A program made the translations under genes and the position numbers. Of a stretch of DNA of 36,471 nucleotides, positions 16,129-25,157 are shown in pieces. The notes beneath the pieces were generated by a model. The model was given only the letters and a program-made list of their open reading frames with translations. It was not told where the DNA came from and did no database searches. This stretch comes from Planctomycetota bacterium (GTDB lineage Bacteria; Planctomycetota; UBA1135; GCA-002686595). The stretch lies in the NCBI GenBank assembly GCA_011053145.1, contig DRLC01000004.1, positions 1-36,471 on the forward strand, given 5' to 3'. Every line of letters begins with the position of its first letter. Within the stretch, counting starts at the first letter, position 1.

Positions 16129-17532
16129 TCAGCGTTTCGGGTGGGCCCCTCCGCTGGAATCGCCTCCCACGCCGTAGGCCCCGAGGGCCGCGTCCGCCTC
16201 CCCGATCCAGGCCGCCCAGGAGGGGTCCTTCGCCGAGATCGGGTGCTCTTCGACGGGATCGGCGATGAGGTCGTAATAGGTTTTCCTGGTCGGCCTCGAT
16301 GGGGGAGTGTCGTAACGGGCCTTGAAGAGGACGCCCGGTGCTTCGAGGACGGCACAGGTGTCGTGGTCACGGAACCGGGGGTCCTTCGTCGGCTCCCGGT
16401 CGCAAATCAGGCAGCGCCGCACTCGGCTCGCGGGGTTGCGAAGGACAGGGACGAGGGAAACGGTGTCCTCCATGGTCGCGGAGGCCGCACCGCCGGCGAG
16501 TTCGAGGAGCGTGCCCGGGAAGTCGACCACGTGGCCGAGCGCCGGTGTCGTCCCGGGGCGGATGTCCGGCCCGACCGCGATCATCGGGACGTTCACTCCG
16601 TCCTCATAGGTTGTCCACTTCACCCGCGACGCGTCTTGGCCCGGGCGAAGAGCCTCCGGCGGCGTTCCATTGTCGCCGACGAGAAAGACGAAGGTGTCGC
16701 GCAGGTCCACGATCGAGAGCATCGTGCCGACGAGCGTGTCCATCGCAACCAGCATCGCTTCGTACTGCTCACGCGCGTTCTTCGGCGTTGGGTATCCACT
16801 CGGGAGGAGGTACGACGGCGGAGCATGGAGCGGGAGGTGCGAGGCCTGGAAGCAGACGTAGGCGAAGCGTGGTCTGCTCGTTTCCTGCCACCAATCCATG
16901 AACGCGAGAGCGACCGCCTCCGTGTGGTACTGGTTCGTTGCAGTGAGGACTCCGTCGTCCGCCCGCGTCCAGTCGAAGTAGTCCCGAGAGTTGCAGTGCC
17001 CGCCGACATTGGCGCCGTTCAGGGCCCGCCACGCATCGAATCCGAACTCGAAAGGAGCCTCCCACCACCCCTTGTTCGGGGACGAACTCGGATCGATGTG
17101 CCACTTGCCGAACGCGGCCGTCTCGTACCCGAGCTTTCGAAGCTCGCCGGCGAGGGTTGCGGGAACCGGTGGCTGCTGCTGTCCCCATCCCTTGCAGACG
17201 AGGGTACCGCCCGTTCCGGTATAGTTCCCGAAGGTCAGTGTCCTACGCGTCGGATTGCACAGGGGTTGTGCGTAGAAGTTCTCCCACTCCTGTCCCTGGG
17301 CCGCGAGTGCGTCGATCGCAATGAGGTCGTTCCACGGGTTCCCATCCGCGCGCGACATCTGCGAATCCGATCGCGCCCAGTCGTCCACGACGATGAGGAT
17401 TAGGTTCGGAGCCCTGGTCGCGGCTCCCGAACCGCCGTGTGCTGCGTTTCCGTGTTCTGAACCCCGGGTGCACGCGCCGAGCGCAATCGCGAGGTATGGG
17501 ACGAATCTCTGGGCAAGACGGATTCTTCGCAA
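16129..17532 (-). CDS. Formylglycine-type sulfatase, lipoprotein
   Basis: 467 residues from a TTG at 17532-17530. GAGGAGG (17544-17538) sits five bases upstream, and the protein then opens with a lipoprotein signal whose lipobox LGAC ends at Cys21. The frame is open another 112 codons upstream, but that part looks non-coding. VVDDW supplies metal Asp residues, and LCNPTRRTLTFG holds the sulfatase signature C-N-P-T-R with Cys92 as the residue converted to formylglycine. AAFGKWHID and FLVGDNGTP follow as in arylsulfatases. It should hydrolyse sulfate esters, probably of a polysaccharide, on the outer side of a membrane. Activation needs a formylglycine-generating enzyme, not seen here apart from the FGE-like domain of the kinase. 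It lies 86 bases upstream of the FIST gene on the same strand. Confidence 0.88.
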   Translation of the reverse strand: MRRIRLAQRFVPYLAIALGACTRGSEHGNAAHGGSGAATRAPNLILIVVDDWARSDSQMSRADGNPWNDLIAIDALAAQGQEWENFYAQPLCNPTRRTLTFGNYTGTGGTLVCKGWGQQQPPVPATLAGELRKLGYETAAFGKWHIDPSSSPNKGWWEAPFEFGFDAWRALNGANVGGHCNSRDYFDWTRADDGVLTATNQYHTEAVALAFMDWWQETSRPRFAYVCFQASHLPLHAPPSYLLPSGYPTPKNAREQYEAMLVAMDTLVGTMLSIVDLRDTFVFLVGDNGTPPEALRPGQDASRVKWTTYEDGVNVPMIAVGPDIRPGTTPALGHVVDFPGTLLELAGGAASATMEDTVSLVPVLRNPASRVRRCLICDREPTKDPRFRDHDTCAVLEAPGVLFKARYDTPPSRPTRKTYYDLIADPVEEHPISAKDPSWAAWIGEADAALGAYGVGGDSSGGAHPKR

Positions 17533-17537
17533 GTAAG

Positions 17538-17544
17538 CCTCCTC
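17538..17544 (-). promoter_or_regulatory. Ribosome-binding site fixing the TTG start of the sulfatase
   Basis: GAGGAGG on the minus strand, five bases before TTG (17532-17530). It decides for a TTG start that yields a proper lipoprotein signal over any longer reading. Confidence 0.75.
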
Positions 17545-17699
17545 GGCAGTCTCTCCGCGGGTCGCTCTCTCCAGGCGGCGATTCGGGGGGGCGCGAACTG
17601 TCGTCGACCGGGCGAGCTTTCCCATTAGAGCAATGCAGGTCCCGAGCGGTTGTGATTTGTTCGACCCGTGGCGGAGCGAGTCGAGTAGAGTGGACCTCC

Positions 17700-19808
17700 A
17701 TGCGGGTAGAGAGACCGCTTGCCGTGCTCGTGTCGGCCCTGGCGCTAGCCGCTTGCGGTCGGGACGAGGCTCCGCCGGCATGGACAGCGCCCGGGAGTGT
17801 CGAAGCTCCGGTGAAGGAGAGTGCGATTCCCCAGCGACCCGCGGACGACGGGCCGGGCCCGGGAGCATCGAAGGGGGAGAGTCGCTCTCCCCTCGTCACG
17901 TCCGACCTGACGGGCGACGCTTCGCCGACCGAGGATGCGCCGACCGAGATCGAGTCGAGCGGCGAGGGCGCCCGGGTGCTCGGCCGTGTTCAGGACGAGA
18001 ACGGCGAGCCGGTGCAGAGGTTCCTCGTGATCTCCGGGCCGACGGACGGGCGGGGAGAGGATCGCTACATGGACACCATCCAGGGCGAAGGGGGCAGCTT
18101 CGAGCTTTCCGATCTGGGGCCTGGAGACTGGGCCATCGGCGTTGCGACCCAGGCGGGGGGATCCTTCGATCTGAAGACGCTGGAACTTCGCGCGGGAGAG
18201 GAGGTCGAGCTCGAGTTCATGCTTCCGCATCCCTCTCCTGTCCGCGGGATCGTGCTGGATCCGAGCGGGGCCCCGATCGAGGCACGGGTGTTCGGTCAGG
18301 TTGCCACGCCGGCGATCCCCTACGACAACGCGGACTGGGGGGAGATCGCCCGGGCGCACGCCGACGGCACGTTCTCGCTGTCGCTGACCCCGGGAAGCGT
18401 CTATCTCTACGCCGTCGCCGACGGCTACGCGGCGTCGCCGGTGGTGCGCTTCGCCTTGGAACCGGGCGAGGCGAAGGACGGCGTGGAGCTGCGGCTCGAG
18501 GACGGGGGCACCGCCGACGTGACCGTCCTCGACGCCTACGGCAACCCGGCCGAGGGGTTCCCGGTCCGGGTCTCGGATCGCGAGTATCGCTTCGACCGGA
18601 CGGTCGAGACCGATGCGGCCGGCCACGCCCGCTTCGATGGGCTGCAGCCGGATACCTTCTCGGCGAGCATCACCGTCTGGGTCGAGAGGAATGGAGGCGG
18701 TTTCACGAGTCGCCTCGCTTCGGGGCAGTTCGAGCTCGGGACCGGGGGGCACGGGGAACTGACCCTGCACCTGCCAAAGAGCCGTGAGATCGACCTCACG
18801 GTCCACGTCCTGGTTCCCGCGTTCCTCGAAGGCGCCCCTGGGAGTATCTGGGCCGAGGAGGTCGAGGGTTCCCGGAGTGCCCACCTGAAGCTCGGGAGGG
18901 ATGGCTCGTTCCATGGGGAGCTCCCGGGGCCGGGTCTCTTCGATGTGAAGCTTTTCCTATACGACTCCGGATTCAGGTGGTCTGGGAGGATCCGGGTCCC
19001 CGACGCTCCCAGCCACGAGGTGACCCTCGAGATCGACGTGGGACAGGTGTCCGGGAAGGTCGTGGATGCGAGCGGCATGCCGGTGAGCGGCGTCGACATC
19101 GACGCTGTCTCCCTCGGGACTACGGGGCCGAGGATGCACAACTCCACCGAGACCGACCGGGACGGCCGGTACACGCTCTGCCTACAGCCGGCGACGTACC
19201 ACATGGAAGCCGAGCTCGGAGAGGGATCGAGCCTCGCTCCCGCTACCCTCGACGGAATCGTTGTCGATGCCGGTGCGGATGTGCGCGGTATCGACTTCCT
19301 CCTCTCCGAGGGTGGGAAGGTGCGGGGCCGAGTGCTGCTCACGGACGGTTCGCCCCCATTGGACGTCTTCCTTTTCTTCGAGGGAGAGGGGGCGACCCTG
19401 GGGGCAAGGGTTGACGCGGCCGGCGAGTTTCTGAGCCCTGCGATTCCGCCCGGTCGTTGCGCGATCGTGGCCTCATCGAAAGCGGGGAACTTGGCCCTAG
19501 CCGAGCCCGCCCTGGTCGAGATCCTCCCCGGTGAGGAGACCGAGGTCGAGCTCGTGCTCGTCCCCGGTGGAGAGGTGACCGCTGCGGTTTTCGACGGTGG
19601 GGAGAAGACCCTCGAGGCCGCTGTCGAGATCCGGGGTCCGCTCGAGGTGAAGGGCTTTCCCTCGGACTACGACGAGCTCTACCACTGGCAACCCCTGCCG
19701 TACGGCGACTACCGAGCCGTCGCCACCCTCGGAACGCGCCGGGGCGAGACGGCCTTCACGCTCGACGCTTCCCATCCCTCTCCGACGATCGAGATCACCC
19801 TCGAGTGA
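17700..19808 (+). CDS. Lipoprotein of repeated carboxypeptidase-regulatory-like beta domains
   Basis: 702 residues from the ATG at 17700, which opens on a lipoprotein signal (MRVERPLAVLVSALALAACG, lipobox LAAC). After an acidic, Pro/Gly-rich linker to about residue 85, the rest consists of beta-sandwich repeats of the CarboxypepD_reg type. They are recognised by recurring lines such as GRVQDENGEPVQRF, GIVLDPSGAPIEARVF, GKVVDASGMPVSGVDIDA and GRVLLTDGSPPLDV. Each repeat continues with a D-x-x-G-x-F/Y-x-L turn and a PG-x-Y/W strand. There is no catalytic domain. Such proteins are usually surface or periplasmic scaffolds that bind carbohydrate or protein; the role here is unknown. Its last 14 bases overlap the end of bioA on the other strand. 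It resembles the much larger protein at 25158-28391 in architecture. Confidence 0.85.
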   Translation: MRVERPLAVLVSALALAACGRDEAPPAWTAPGSVEAPVKESAIPQRPADDGPGPGASKGESRSPLVTSDLTGDASPTEDAPTEIESSGEGARVLGRVQDENGEPVQRFLVISGPTDGRGEDRYMDTIQGEGGSFELSDLGPGDWAIGVATQAGGSFDLKTLELRAGEEVELEFMLPHPSPVRGIVLDPSGAPIEARVFGQVATPAIPYDNADWGEIARAHADGTFSLSLTPGSVYLYAVADGYAASPVVRFALEPGEAKDGVELRLEDGGTADVTVLDAYGNPAEGFPVRVSDREYRFDRTVETDAAGHARFDGLQPDTFSASITVWVERNGGGFTSRLASGQFELGTGGHGELTLHLPKSREIDLTVHVLVPAFLEGAPGSIWAEEVEGSRSAHLKLGRDGSFHGELPGPGLFDVKLFLYDSGFRWSGRIRVPDAPSHEVTLEIDVGQVSGKVVDASGMPVSGVDIDAVSLGTTGPRMHNSTETDRDGRYTLCLQPATYHMEAELGEGSSLAPATLDGIVVDAGADVRGIDFLLSEGGKVRGRVLLTDGSPPLDVFLFFEGEGATLGARVDAAGEFLSPAIPPGRCAIVASSKAGNLALAEPALVEILPGEETEVELVLVPGGEVTAAVFDGGEKTLEAAVEIRGPLEVKGFPSDYDELYHWQPLPYGDYRAVATLGTRRGETAFTLDASHPSPTIEITLE

Positions 19809-21066
19809 GCCCGACCAGTTCCGCCATCACGTCCGCGATGCGGTCGGCTTCCCCATCGCTCGTGCACGCGGGCGGGAGCGCGTAGAGCACGTTGCCGAGC
19901 GGGCGCAAGAGGACGCCGCGCGCGAGGGACTCGGCGCGAAGGCGCGGGGCGAGTTCGGAGAAGTAGCCTCCCTCGTCCCCCTCGGGGGGCTGGAGGTCGA
20001 TCGCGGCGATCCCACCGAGGTGGCGCACCGCGGCGACGCCGGGTTCGTCCGCGAGGGAGGCGATGCGATCGGCGATGCGTTCGCCGATCGAAGCGAGCCT
20101 CTCGGGGACCCGCCGCTCCTCGCAGAGGTCCAGCGACGCGAGCGCGACCGCGCAGCCGATCGGGTGCGCGGTGAACGTGTGTCCGTGGGGGAAGAAGCGA
20201 GCGCGATCGGTGTGCAGGAAGGCCTCGAAGATCGATTCGGTCGCGAGGGTCGCCGAGAGCGGCGTCATTCCGCCGGTGAGCCCCTTCGCGATGCACATCA
20301 GGTCCGGGGCGACGCCGGCCCGCTCGCAGGCGAAGAGCGCCCCCGTGCGACCGAATCCGGTCATGACCTCGTCGGCGACGAAGAGCGCCCCGACCCGATC
20401 GCAGGCCTCGCGGGCCGCACGCAGGACCTCCGCTTCGTACATGCGCATCCCGTTCGCGCCCTGGACGAGCGGTTCGGCCACGAACGCGCAGAGGCGCTCA
20501 CCGATCTCCTCGATCGTCGCACGGACCGCGGCCTCCTCGGGCGCGACGCGGCGCACGTCGAACAGGAACGGCGCGTAGGCTTCGAAGAACGGAACCGGAT
20601 CTCCGACCGACATCGCCCCGAAGGTGTCCCCGTGGTAGCCACCCTCGAGCGCGAGGAAGACCGTGCGCTCGGGCGCGCCGCCGAGCGCTTGGGAGTGGTA
20701 CGCGAGTTTCAGCGCCGCCTCGACCGCGGTGGATCCGTCATCGGAAAAGAACACGCGCGCGAGGCCTGGCGGCGCGGCGTCGACGAGGCGTTCGGCGAGC
20801 CGCACCGCGGGCTCGTGGGTCGCGCCGGCGAAGAGGACGTGGTCGAGCGTCTCGGCCTGCCGCGCCATCGCCGCGACGAGTTCCTTCGTCCCGTGCCCGT
20901 GCAGGATCGCCCACCACGAGGAGATCGCGTCGAGGATCGAGCGGCCGTCCTCGAGTTCGAGCCACGCGCCGCTCGCACGCGCGACCGCGAGCGGCTCGGT
21001 GTCGGTCCCGTGTTGCGTGTACGGGTGCCAGGAGACACGGGCGTCGCGCTTGCCGAGGGTGGTCAC
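19795..21066 (-). CDS. bioA: Adenosylmethionine-8-amino-7-oxononanoate aminotransferase
   Basis: 423 residues, family-typical. BioA transfers the amino group of S-adenosylmethionine to 8-amino-7-oxononanoate, giving 7,8-diaminononanoate, in biotin synthesis. The start is a GTG (21066-21064) overlapping the bioFD stop as GTGA. Motifs: VSWHPYTQHGTDTEPL at the N-terminus, AISSWWAILHGHG, FFSDDGSTAVEAALKLAYHS, LEGGYHGDTFGAMSVGD, FVADEVMTGFGRTG (PLP-contacting Asp), CIAKGLTGGMTPLSATL with the PLP lysine, and GHTFTAHPIGCAVALASL. It is the last gene of the bioB-bioFD-bioA run; translational coupling to bioFD is likely. Confidence 0.95.
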   Translation of the reverse strand: MTTLGKRDARVSWHPYTQHGTDTEPLAVARASGAWLELEDGRSILDAISSWWAILHGHGTKELVAAMARQAETLDHVLFAGATHEPAVRLAERLVDAAPPGLARVFFSDDGSTAVEAALKLAYHSQALGGAPERTVFLALEGGYHGDTFGAMSVGDPVPFFEAYAPFLFDVRRVAPEEAAVRATIEEIGERLCAFVAEPLVQGANGMRMYEAEVLRAAREACDRVGALFVADEVMTGFGRTGALFACERAGVAPDLMCIAKGLTGGMTPLSATLATESIFEAFLHTDRARFFPHGHTFTAHPIGCAVALASLDLCEERRVPERLASIGERIADRIASLADEPGVAAVRHLGGIAAIDLQPPEGDEGGYFSELAPRLRAESLARGVLLRPLGNVLYALPPACTSDGEADRIADVMAELVGLTRG

Positions 21067-22895
21067 GGTCGAAGGATGGGGGAGAGGTCGCTGCGTTCGA
21101 GCCAGTCCTCGAGGGCCGGCGCGTCGAGCGGATCGAGGGGAGGGAGTTCGAAGACGTGCCGGATGCCGCCCATGCGCTCCAGCGTCTCGCGGTTGGCGGC
21201 ATGGCGTGGCCCGACGAGGAACAGTGCCCGGGGCTCGAGGTGGCGCGCCCGCAGGGCCTCGAGGGTCAACAGCGTGTGGTTCAGGGTGCCGAGTCCCGAG
21301 CGCGCGACGAGGACGAGGGGCGCTGCGACCTCCGCGAGCCAGTCGGCCTGGGTGCGCGTCGGTCCGGCGCCCGCGAATCCCTCGACGCGGTACGGAACGA
21401 GGAGGCCCCCGGCGAGTTCGATGACGAGGCGGCGCGCCGGATCCTCGGCGAGGGCGGCTCGCAGGCGCGCCTCGAGCGCGGCGGGATCCACCGCTCCCCC
21501 CGCGTCGGCTGCGGCTTCGTGGGGCGATGCCGGCAGCGGGAATTCGAACCCGGGGTCGAGGAGTTCCTCGGCGGACGCGCCGGCGAGATCGCGCACCGAG
21601 CGGGTGTCCGAGTCGTCGCCGGTCTGCACGGGCTTCCAGTAGGCCGCGGTCCCGAGCCGTCGCGCCGCCGTGAGAAGAGCCGCCGATACCACGGTCTTCC
21701 CGATCCCGGTGTCCGTTCCGACGACGAAGAGCGCGCGCCGCTCCGCCCTCGGGACGGCGGGGTGCTCCGCCGCCTCGACGGAGCCCACTTCGCCCGCGAG
21801 GCGTGTGCACTCGTCGTCGGTGTTGAACGCGTGCACGACGACGCGCAGCCCCGAGGCCCCCGGCGGCACCGTGGGCGGACGGACCGCGCGCAGGTCGAAG
21901 CCGGCCGCCTGGGCGCGTTGCGCGCGCTCCACCGCGTCCTCGGGCCCTCCCGCGGGGATGCGGAGGATCGCGGCCGCGGGCGTGTTCGCCCCCGTGGCCG
22001 CGGCGAGGGCGCGGGCGAGTCGGCGCACCTGGGACCGCTCGGCGTCCATGCCGCGCACGAGTTCGATCGCGCCCGCGAGCGCACCCGCCGTGGCGGGCGA
22101 GGGCGCGGTCGTGAAGATGAAGGCGCGCCCGTGGTTCACGACGTGGTCGATGAGGGCGCGCGAGCCGACGACGAAGGCACCACCCACGCCGAGGGCCTTG
22201 CCGCCGGTGACGACGCGCGCGATGTCGCAGGGCGCCCCATCCACGAGCCCGGCGGCGGCGAGCGCGCCCGCGCCGGCGGGACCGAGGATTCCGGCTGCGT
22301 GGGCCTCGTCGACGATCAGCGTCGCATCGTGGCGCGCGCAGAGTTCGGCGAGCGCCGGGAGATCGGGCGCGTCTCCGTCCATGCTGAAGACACCTTCGGT
22401 GACGACGAGACGGCGCCGCGCGCTCGCCGCAGTCGCGAGCAGGCGCTCGAGTTCTTCGAGGTCGAGGTGGCGGTGGATCAGCACGCGAGAGCGGGACAGC
22501 CGGGCGCCGTCCACGAGCGACGCGTGGTTGCGCTCGTCCGAGAGGACCGCATCGCCGCGTCCGGCAAGGCTGCCGATCAGCGCCAGGTTCGCTTGGTAGC
22601 CGGAGGGCACGAGCAGCGCGGCCTCAGCGCCGAGCCACTCGGCCGCGAGGCGTTCGACGCGCGCGTGGACTTCGCCTCCGCCTCCGAGCAACCGCGCCGC
22701 GCGACCCCCGGCACCCTCGCGTTCGAGCGCGCGACGGGCGGCCTCGACCACCGCGGGGTGGCGGGCGAGTCCGAGCGGGTCGTTCGACGCGAAGTCGATG
22801 CGCTCGGGACCCTGGGCTTCCGTGATTCGGCGCCTGAGGCCCGCGGCCTCCCAGCGCTCCATCTCGCTCTGAAGCTCCCGCTGGAGGCCGGGCAT
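21063..22895 (-). CDS. bioFD: Bifunctional fusion: 8-amino-7-oxononanoate synthase (BioF) and dethiobiotin synthetase (BioD)
   Basis: 610 residues in one uninterrupted frame. Residues 1-370 are BioF, which condenses pimeloyl-ACP/CoA with alanine: IDFASNDPLGLARHP, VPSGYQANLALIGSLAG, the VDEAHAAGILGPAGAG loop (Asp196, His199) and the PLP lysine Lys233 in VVTGGKALGVGGAFV. It ends with the normal BioF tail VVVHAFNTDDECTRL. A linker of about 15 residues leads to BioD (386-610), which carboxylates and cyclises 7,8-diaminononanoate with ATP: P-loop VGTDTGIGKT (393-401), YWKPVQTG and IELAGGLLVPY. Both halves look complete and active. The start ATG (22895-22893) lies five bases after the bioB stop, and the end overlaps bioA by GTGA. 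The two activities flank BioA in the pathway rather than being consecutive. Confidence 0.93.
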   Translation of the reverse strand: MPGLQRELQSEMERWEAAGLRRRITEAQGPERIDFASNDPLGLARHPAVVEAARRALEREGAGGRAARLLGGGGEVHARVERLAAEWLGAEAALLVPSGYQANLALIGSLAGRGDAVLSDERNHASLVDGARLSRSRVLIHRHLDLEELERLLATAASARRRLVVTEGVFSMDGDAPDLPALAELCARHDATLIVDEAHAAGILGPAGAGALAAAGLVDGAPCDIARVVTGGKALGVGGAFVVGSRALIDHVVNHGRAFIFTTAPSPATAGALAGAIELVRGMDAERSQVRRLARALAAATGANTPAAAILRIPAGGPEDAVERAQRAQAAGFDLRAVRPPTVPPGASGLRVVVHAFNTDDECTRLAGEVGSVEAAEHPAVPRAERRALFVVGTDTGIGKTVVSAALLTAARRLGTAAYWKPVQTGDDSDTRSVRDLAGASAEELLDPGFEFPLPASPHEAAADAGGAVDPAALEARLRAALAEDPARRLVIELAGGLLVPYRVEGFAGAGPTRTQADWLAEVAAPLVLVARSGLGTLNHTLLTLEALRARHLEPRALFLVGPRHAANRETLERMGGIRHVFELPPLDPLDAPALEDWLERSDLSPILRP

Positions 22896-22900
22896 GGGGT

Positions 22901-23887
22901 TCAGTCTCCGCGGGACTCGCACCCGAGCGGGGTGAGCCCGAGCTTCGCGAGCAACGCGTCGTCGGCCGAGGGCTCGGGGTTCGGTGTGGTCAGAAGTTCT
23001 TCGCCGACGAAGATCGAGTTCGCGCCCGCGAGGAAGCACAGCGCCTGGGTTTCTTCGCTCATCTCACCTCGCCCGGCGCTGAGGCGCACATAGGAGCGCG
23101 GCATCAGGAGGCGTGCCGCGGCGACCGTGCGCACCACCTCGGTCCAGTCGAGTCGGGGCACGTCCCCGAGCGGTGTGCCTTCGATCGGAACCAGGGTGTT
23201 GATCGGGACGCTTTCGGGCTGTGGGTCGAGGGAGGCGAGTTCGAGGAGCAGCTCCGCGCGCGTCTCGCGCGTCTCGCCCATGCCGAGGATTCCGCCGCAG
23301 CACACATGCATGCCCGCCTCGCGCACCTGCGCGAGCGTGTCGAGTCGGTCCTCGAACCTGCGCGTCGTGATGACCTTGCCGTAGTACGAGCGTCCCGTGT
23401 CGAGGTTGTGGTTGTAGTAGTCGAGCCCGGCTTCGCGGAGTCGCTTCGCCTGGTCGCCCTTGAGCATTCCGAGCGTCACGCACGTCTCGAGCCCGAGTTT
23501 CTTGACGCCGCGCACCATCTCGAGCACCCGATCGAACTCCTCTCCGTCGCGAACCTCGCGCCAGGCCGCGCCCATGCAGAAGCGGTCCGCGCCGCCAGCC
23601 TTCGCGGCACGCGCCCGCTCCAGGGTCTCGTCCACGTCGATGAGGGGCGTGCGCTGCGCGGATCCATGGTGGGCGCTCTGCGAGCAGTACCCGCAGTCCT
23701 CCGCGCAGCCGCCGGTCTTGATCGACAGGAGCTGGCTCTTTTGGACCTGGCGCGGGTCGTGATGCTCTCGGTGGCACGCGGCCGCCTGGAAGACCAGGTC
23801 GAGGAGCGGAAGGTCGAGGAGGCGCGTGACGTCCTCGAGCTCGAGGCCGGTGGAGGGGGAAGCGGTGGGGGCGCTGGTGGCAGTCAT
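22901..23887 (-). CDS. bioB: Biotin synthase (radical SAM)
   Basis: 328 residues from the ATG at 23887-23885. BioB inserts sulfur into dethiobiotin, the last step of biotin synthesis. The radical-SAM cluster motif C-x3-C-x2-C is Cys61, Cys65 and Cys68 in [16 protein letters not shown]. Other BioB marks are the [13 protein letters not shown] segment, [30 protein letters not shown] (Cys/Asn/Asp region binding SAM and the [2Fe-2S] cluster), [25 protein letters not shown] and [12 protein letters not shown]. It is first in the operon and is followed after five bases by bioFD. No bioC or bioH was found in the window, so pimeloyl synthesis genes must lie elsewhere. No BirA-type palindrome was recognised upstream (23888-24035). 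Confidence 0.96.
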   Translation of the reverse strand: MTATSAPTASPSTGLELEDVTRLLDLPLLDLVFQAAACHREHHDPRQVQKSQLLSIKTGGCAEDCGYCSQSAHHGSAQRTPLIDVDETLERARAAKAGGADRFCMGAAWREVRDGEEFDRVLEMVRGVKKLGLETCVTLGMLKGDQAKRLREAGLDYYNHNLDTGRSYYGKVITTRRFEDRLDTLAQVREAGMHVCCGGILGMGETRETRAELLLELASLDPQPESVPINTLVPIEGTPLGDVPRLDWTEVVRTVAAARLLMPRSYVRLSAGRGEMSEETQALCFLAGANSIFVGEELLTTPNPEPSADDALLAKLGLTPLGCESRGD

Positions 23888-24035
23888 GGGGCGGGATTCT
23901 AGCCGCGAGCCGCGCCGGAGGTGACCGCCCAGCTCCGATCCCTCGCGCAAGGTGCGAATGTGGGCCCGGAAAGCCGCTTCGCAAAGCCCCTCCCACGCTC
24001 CCCCGCCGGGGCAATGCGGAGGTACCCTCTCCGTC

Positions 24036-25145
24036 ATGGGTACCGAGAAGCGCACGAACTACTGGGAGTACATTCGGGTCGAAGAGCTGCTTTCCCTGCA
24101 AGGGGGACTGGGCGAGGAGAGCGCCGAGCTCAGCAACGACGAGGTGCTCTTCATCACCGTGCACCAGGTCTTCGAGCTCTGGTTCCAGCTCGTGCTGCGC
24201 GAGCTGCGGGGCTTGCGCGATTTGTTCCACGCACCGGTCGTCGAGGAGCAGGCGCTTTCCGACGCGGTGCGCGGCATCCGGCGGGTGATCACGATCCTGC
24301 GCCGTTGCGTCGACCATTTCGAGGTGATCGAGACCCTCACGACGCGCGAGTACCTCGGTTTCCGCGACAAGCTCATGCCCGCCTCGGGTTTCCAGAGCGC
24401 GCAGTTGCGCGAGATCGAAATCCTGCTCGGCCTCGAGGCCGCGGACCGCATTCCGCTCGGCACGAGCGAGAGCTGGATCGATGCCCTGCGGGCCCACGAC
24501 GGCAGCGAGTCGAGTGCTTCCCGTCGCGTCGAGCGCGCGCTCGCCGATGGACCGACCCTGCTCGCCGTCCTCGAGGATTGGCTCTACCGCACGCCGATCG
24601 ACGGCGTCGGTCCCGACGACCCAGGAGCCGCGGAGGCCCTCGACGCGTTCGTCGCGAGCTACCTCGAGGCCCACGCCGCGGAAGTCGCCACCAGTCTCGA
24701 GATGGCTCTCGAGCGCGCCCTCTGCGAGGAGGACCAGGCACGGCTTCGCAAGCGCTACGCCGGTGAGACCGAGGCGATCGGCGCCTTCCTGAATCCCCCC
24801 GAGTCCGAAGGCGGAGCCCGCCGCCGGCGCATCCGCGCCGCCGCTCTCTTCCTGCTGTCCTACCGCGAACTTCCCCTGCTCGCCTGGCCCCGCGAGATCC
24901 TCGACGGCCTGATCGAGTTCGAGCAGGTCTTCGTCTCGTTCCGCCAGCGCCACGCCCGCATGGTCGAACGCGTCATCGGCCGCCGCACCGGCACCGGCGG
25001 CTCCTCCGGCGTCGACTACCTCGACGCCACCGCCCTCGCCTACCGCATCTTCCGCGACCTCTGGGCCGTCCGCACCTACCAGATCCGCCGCGAAGCCAAC
25101 CCCCCGCTCACGCGCCCCGAGGAATACGGCTTCCGCCGCGGGTGA
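24036..25145 (+). CDS. kynA: Tryptophan 2,3-dioxygenase
   Basis: 369 residues from the ATG at 24036. This heme enzyme opens the indole ring of L-tryptophan with O2 to give N-formylkynurenine, the first step of the kynurenine pathway. Family marks: [16 protein letters not shown] at the N-terminus, [20 protein letters not shown] with the active-site His43, [23 protein letters not shown] for substrate binding, [14 protein letters not shown], and the proximal heme ligand His306 in [11 protein letters not shown] followed by GTGGSSG. The usual GSSGYHYL reads GSSGVDYL here. The protein is about 80-90 residues longer than the compact bacterial enzymes; the extra length is mostly between residues 150 and 260. 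No other kynurenine-pathway gene is adjacent. It is divergent from bioB and ends 12 bases before the convergent gene at 25158. Confidence 0.92.
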   Translation: MGTEKRTNYWEYIRVEELLSLQGGLGEESAELSNDEVLFITVHQVFELWFQLVLRELRGLRDLFHAPVVEEQALSDAVRGIRRVITILRRCVDHFEVIETLTTREYLGFRDKLMPASGFQSAQLREIEILLGLEAADRIPLGTSESWIDALRAHDGSESSASRRVERALADGPTLLAVLEDWLYRTPIDGVGPDDPGAAEALDAFVASYLEAHAAEVATSLEMALERALCEEDQARLRKRYAGETEAIGAFLNPPESEGGARRRRIRAAALFLLSYRELPLLAWPREILDGLIEFEQVFVSFRQRHARMVERVIGRRTGTGGSSGVDYLDATALAYRIFRDLWAVRTYQIRREANPPLTRPEEYGFRRG

Positions 25146-25157
25146 CTCCGTACTCAC

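Noticed and set aside
20020-23093. Two long plus-strand open frames (540 and 645 codons) opposite bioA and bioFD
   Set aside because: The reverse strand encodes complete, motif-bearing biotin enzymes; these frames have no recognisable motif and an abnormal Arg/Glu/Ala composition.
23888-24035. Possible BirA operator or biotin-responsive site ahead of bioB
   Set aside because: No TTGTAAAC-type dyad is present; only a weak GTGGG/CCCAC pair was seen.
23064-25157. Minus-strand open frame of about 700 codons across bioB and opposite kynA
   Set aside because: It crosses a divergent promoter region and overlaps two genes with complete catalytic motifs.
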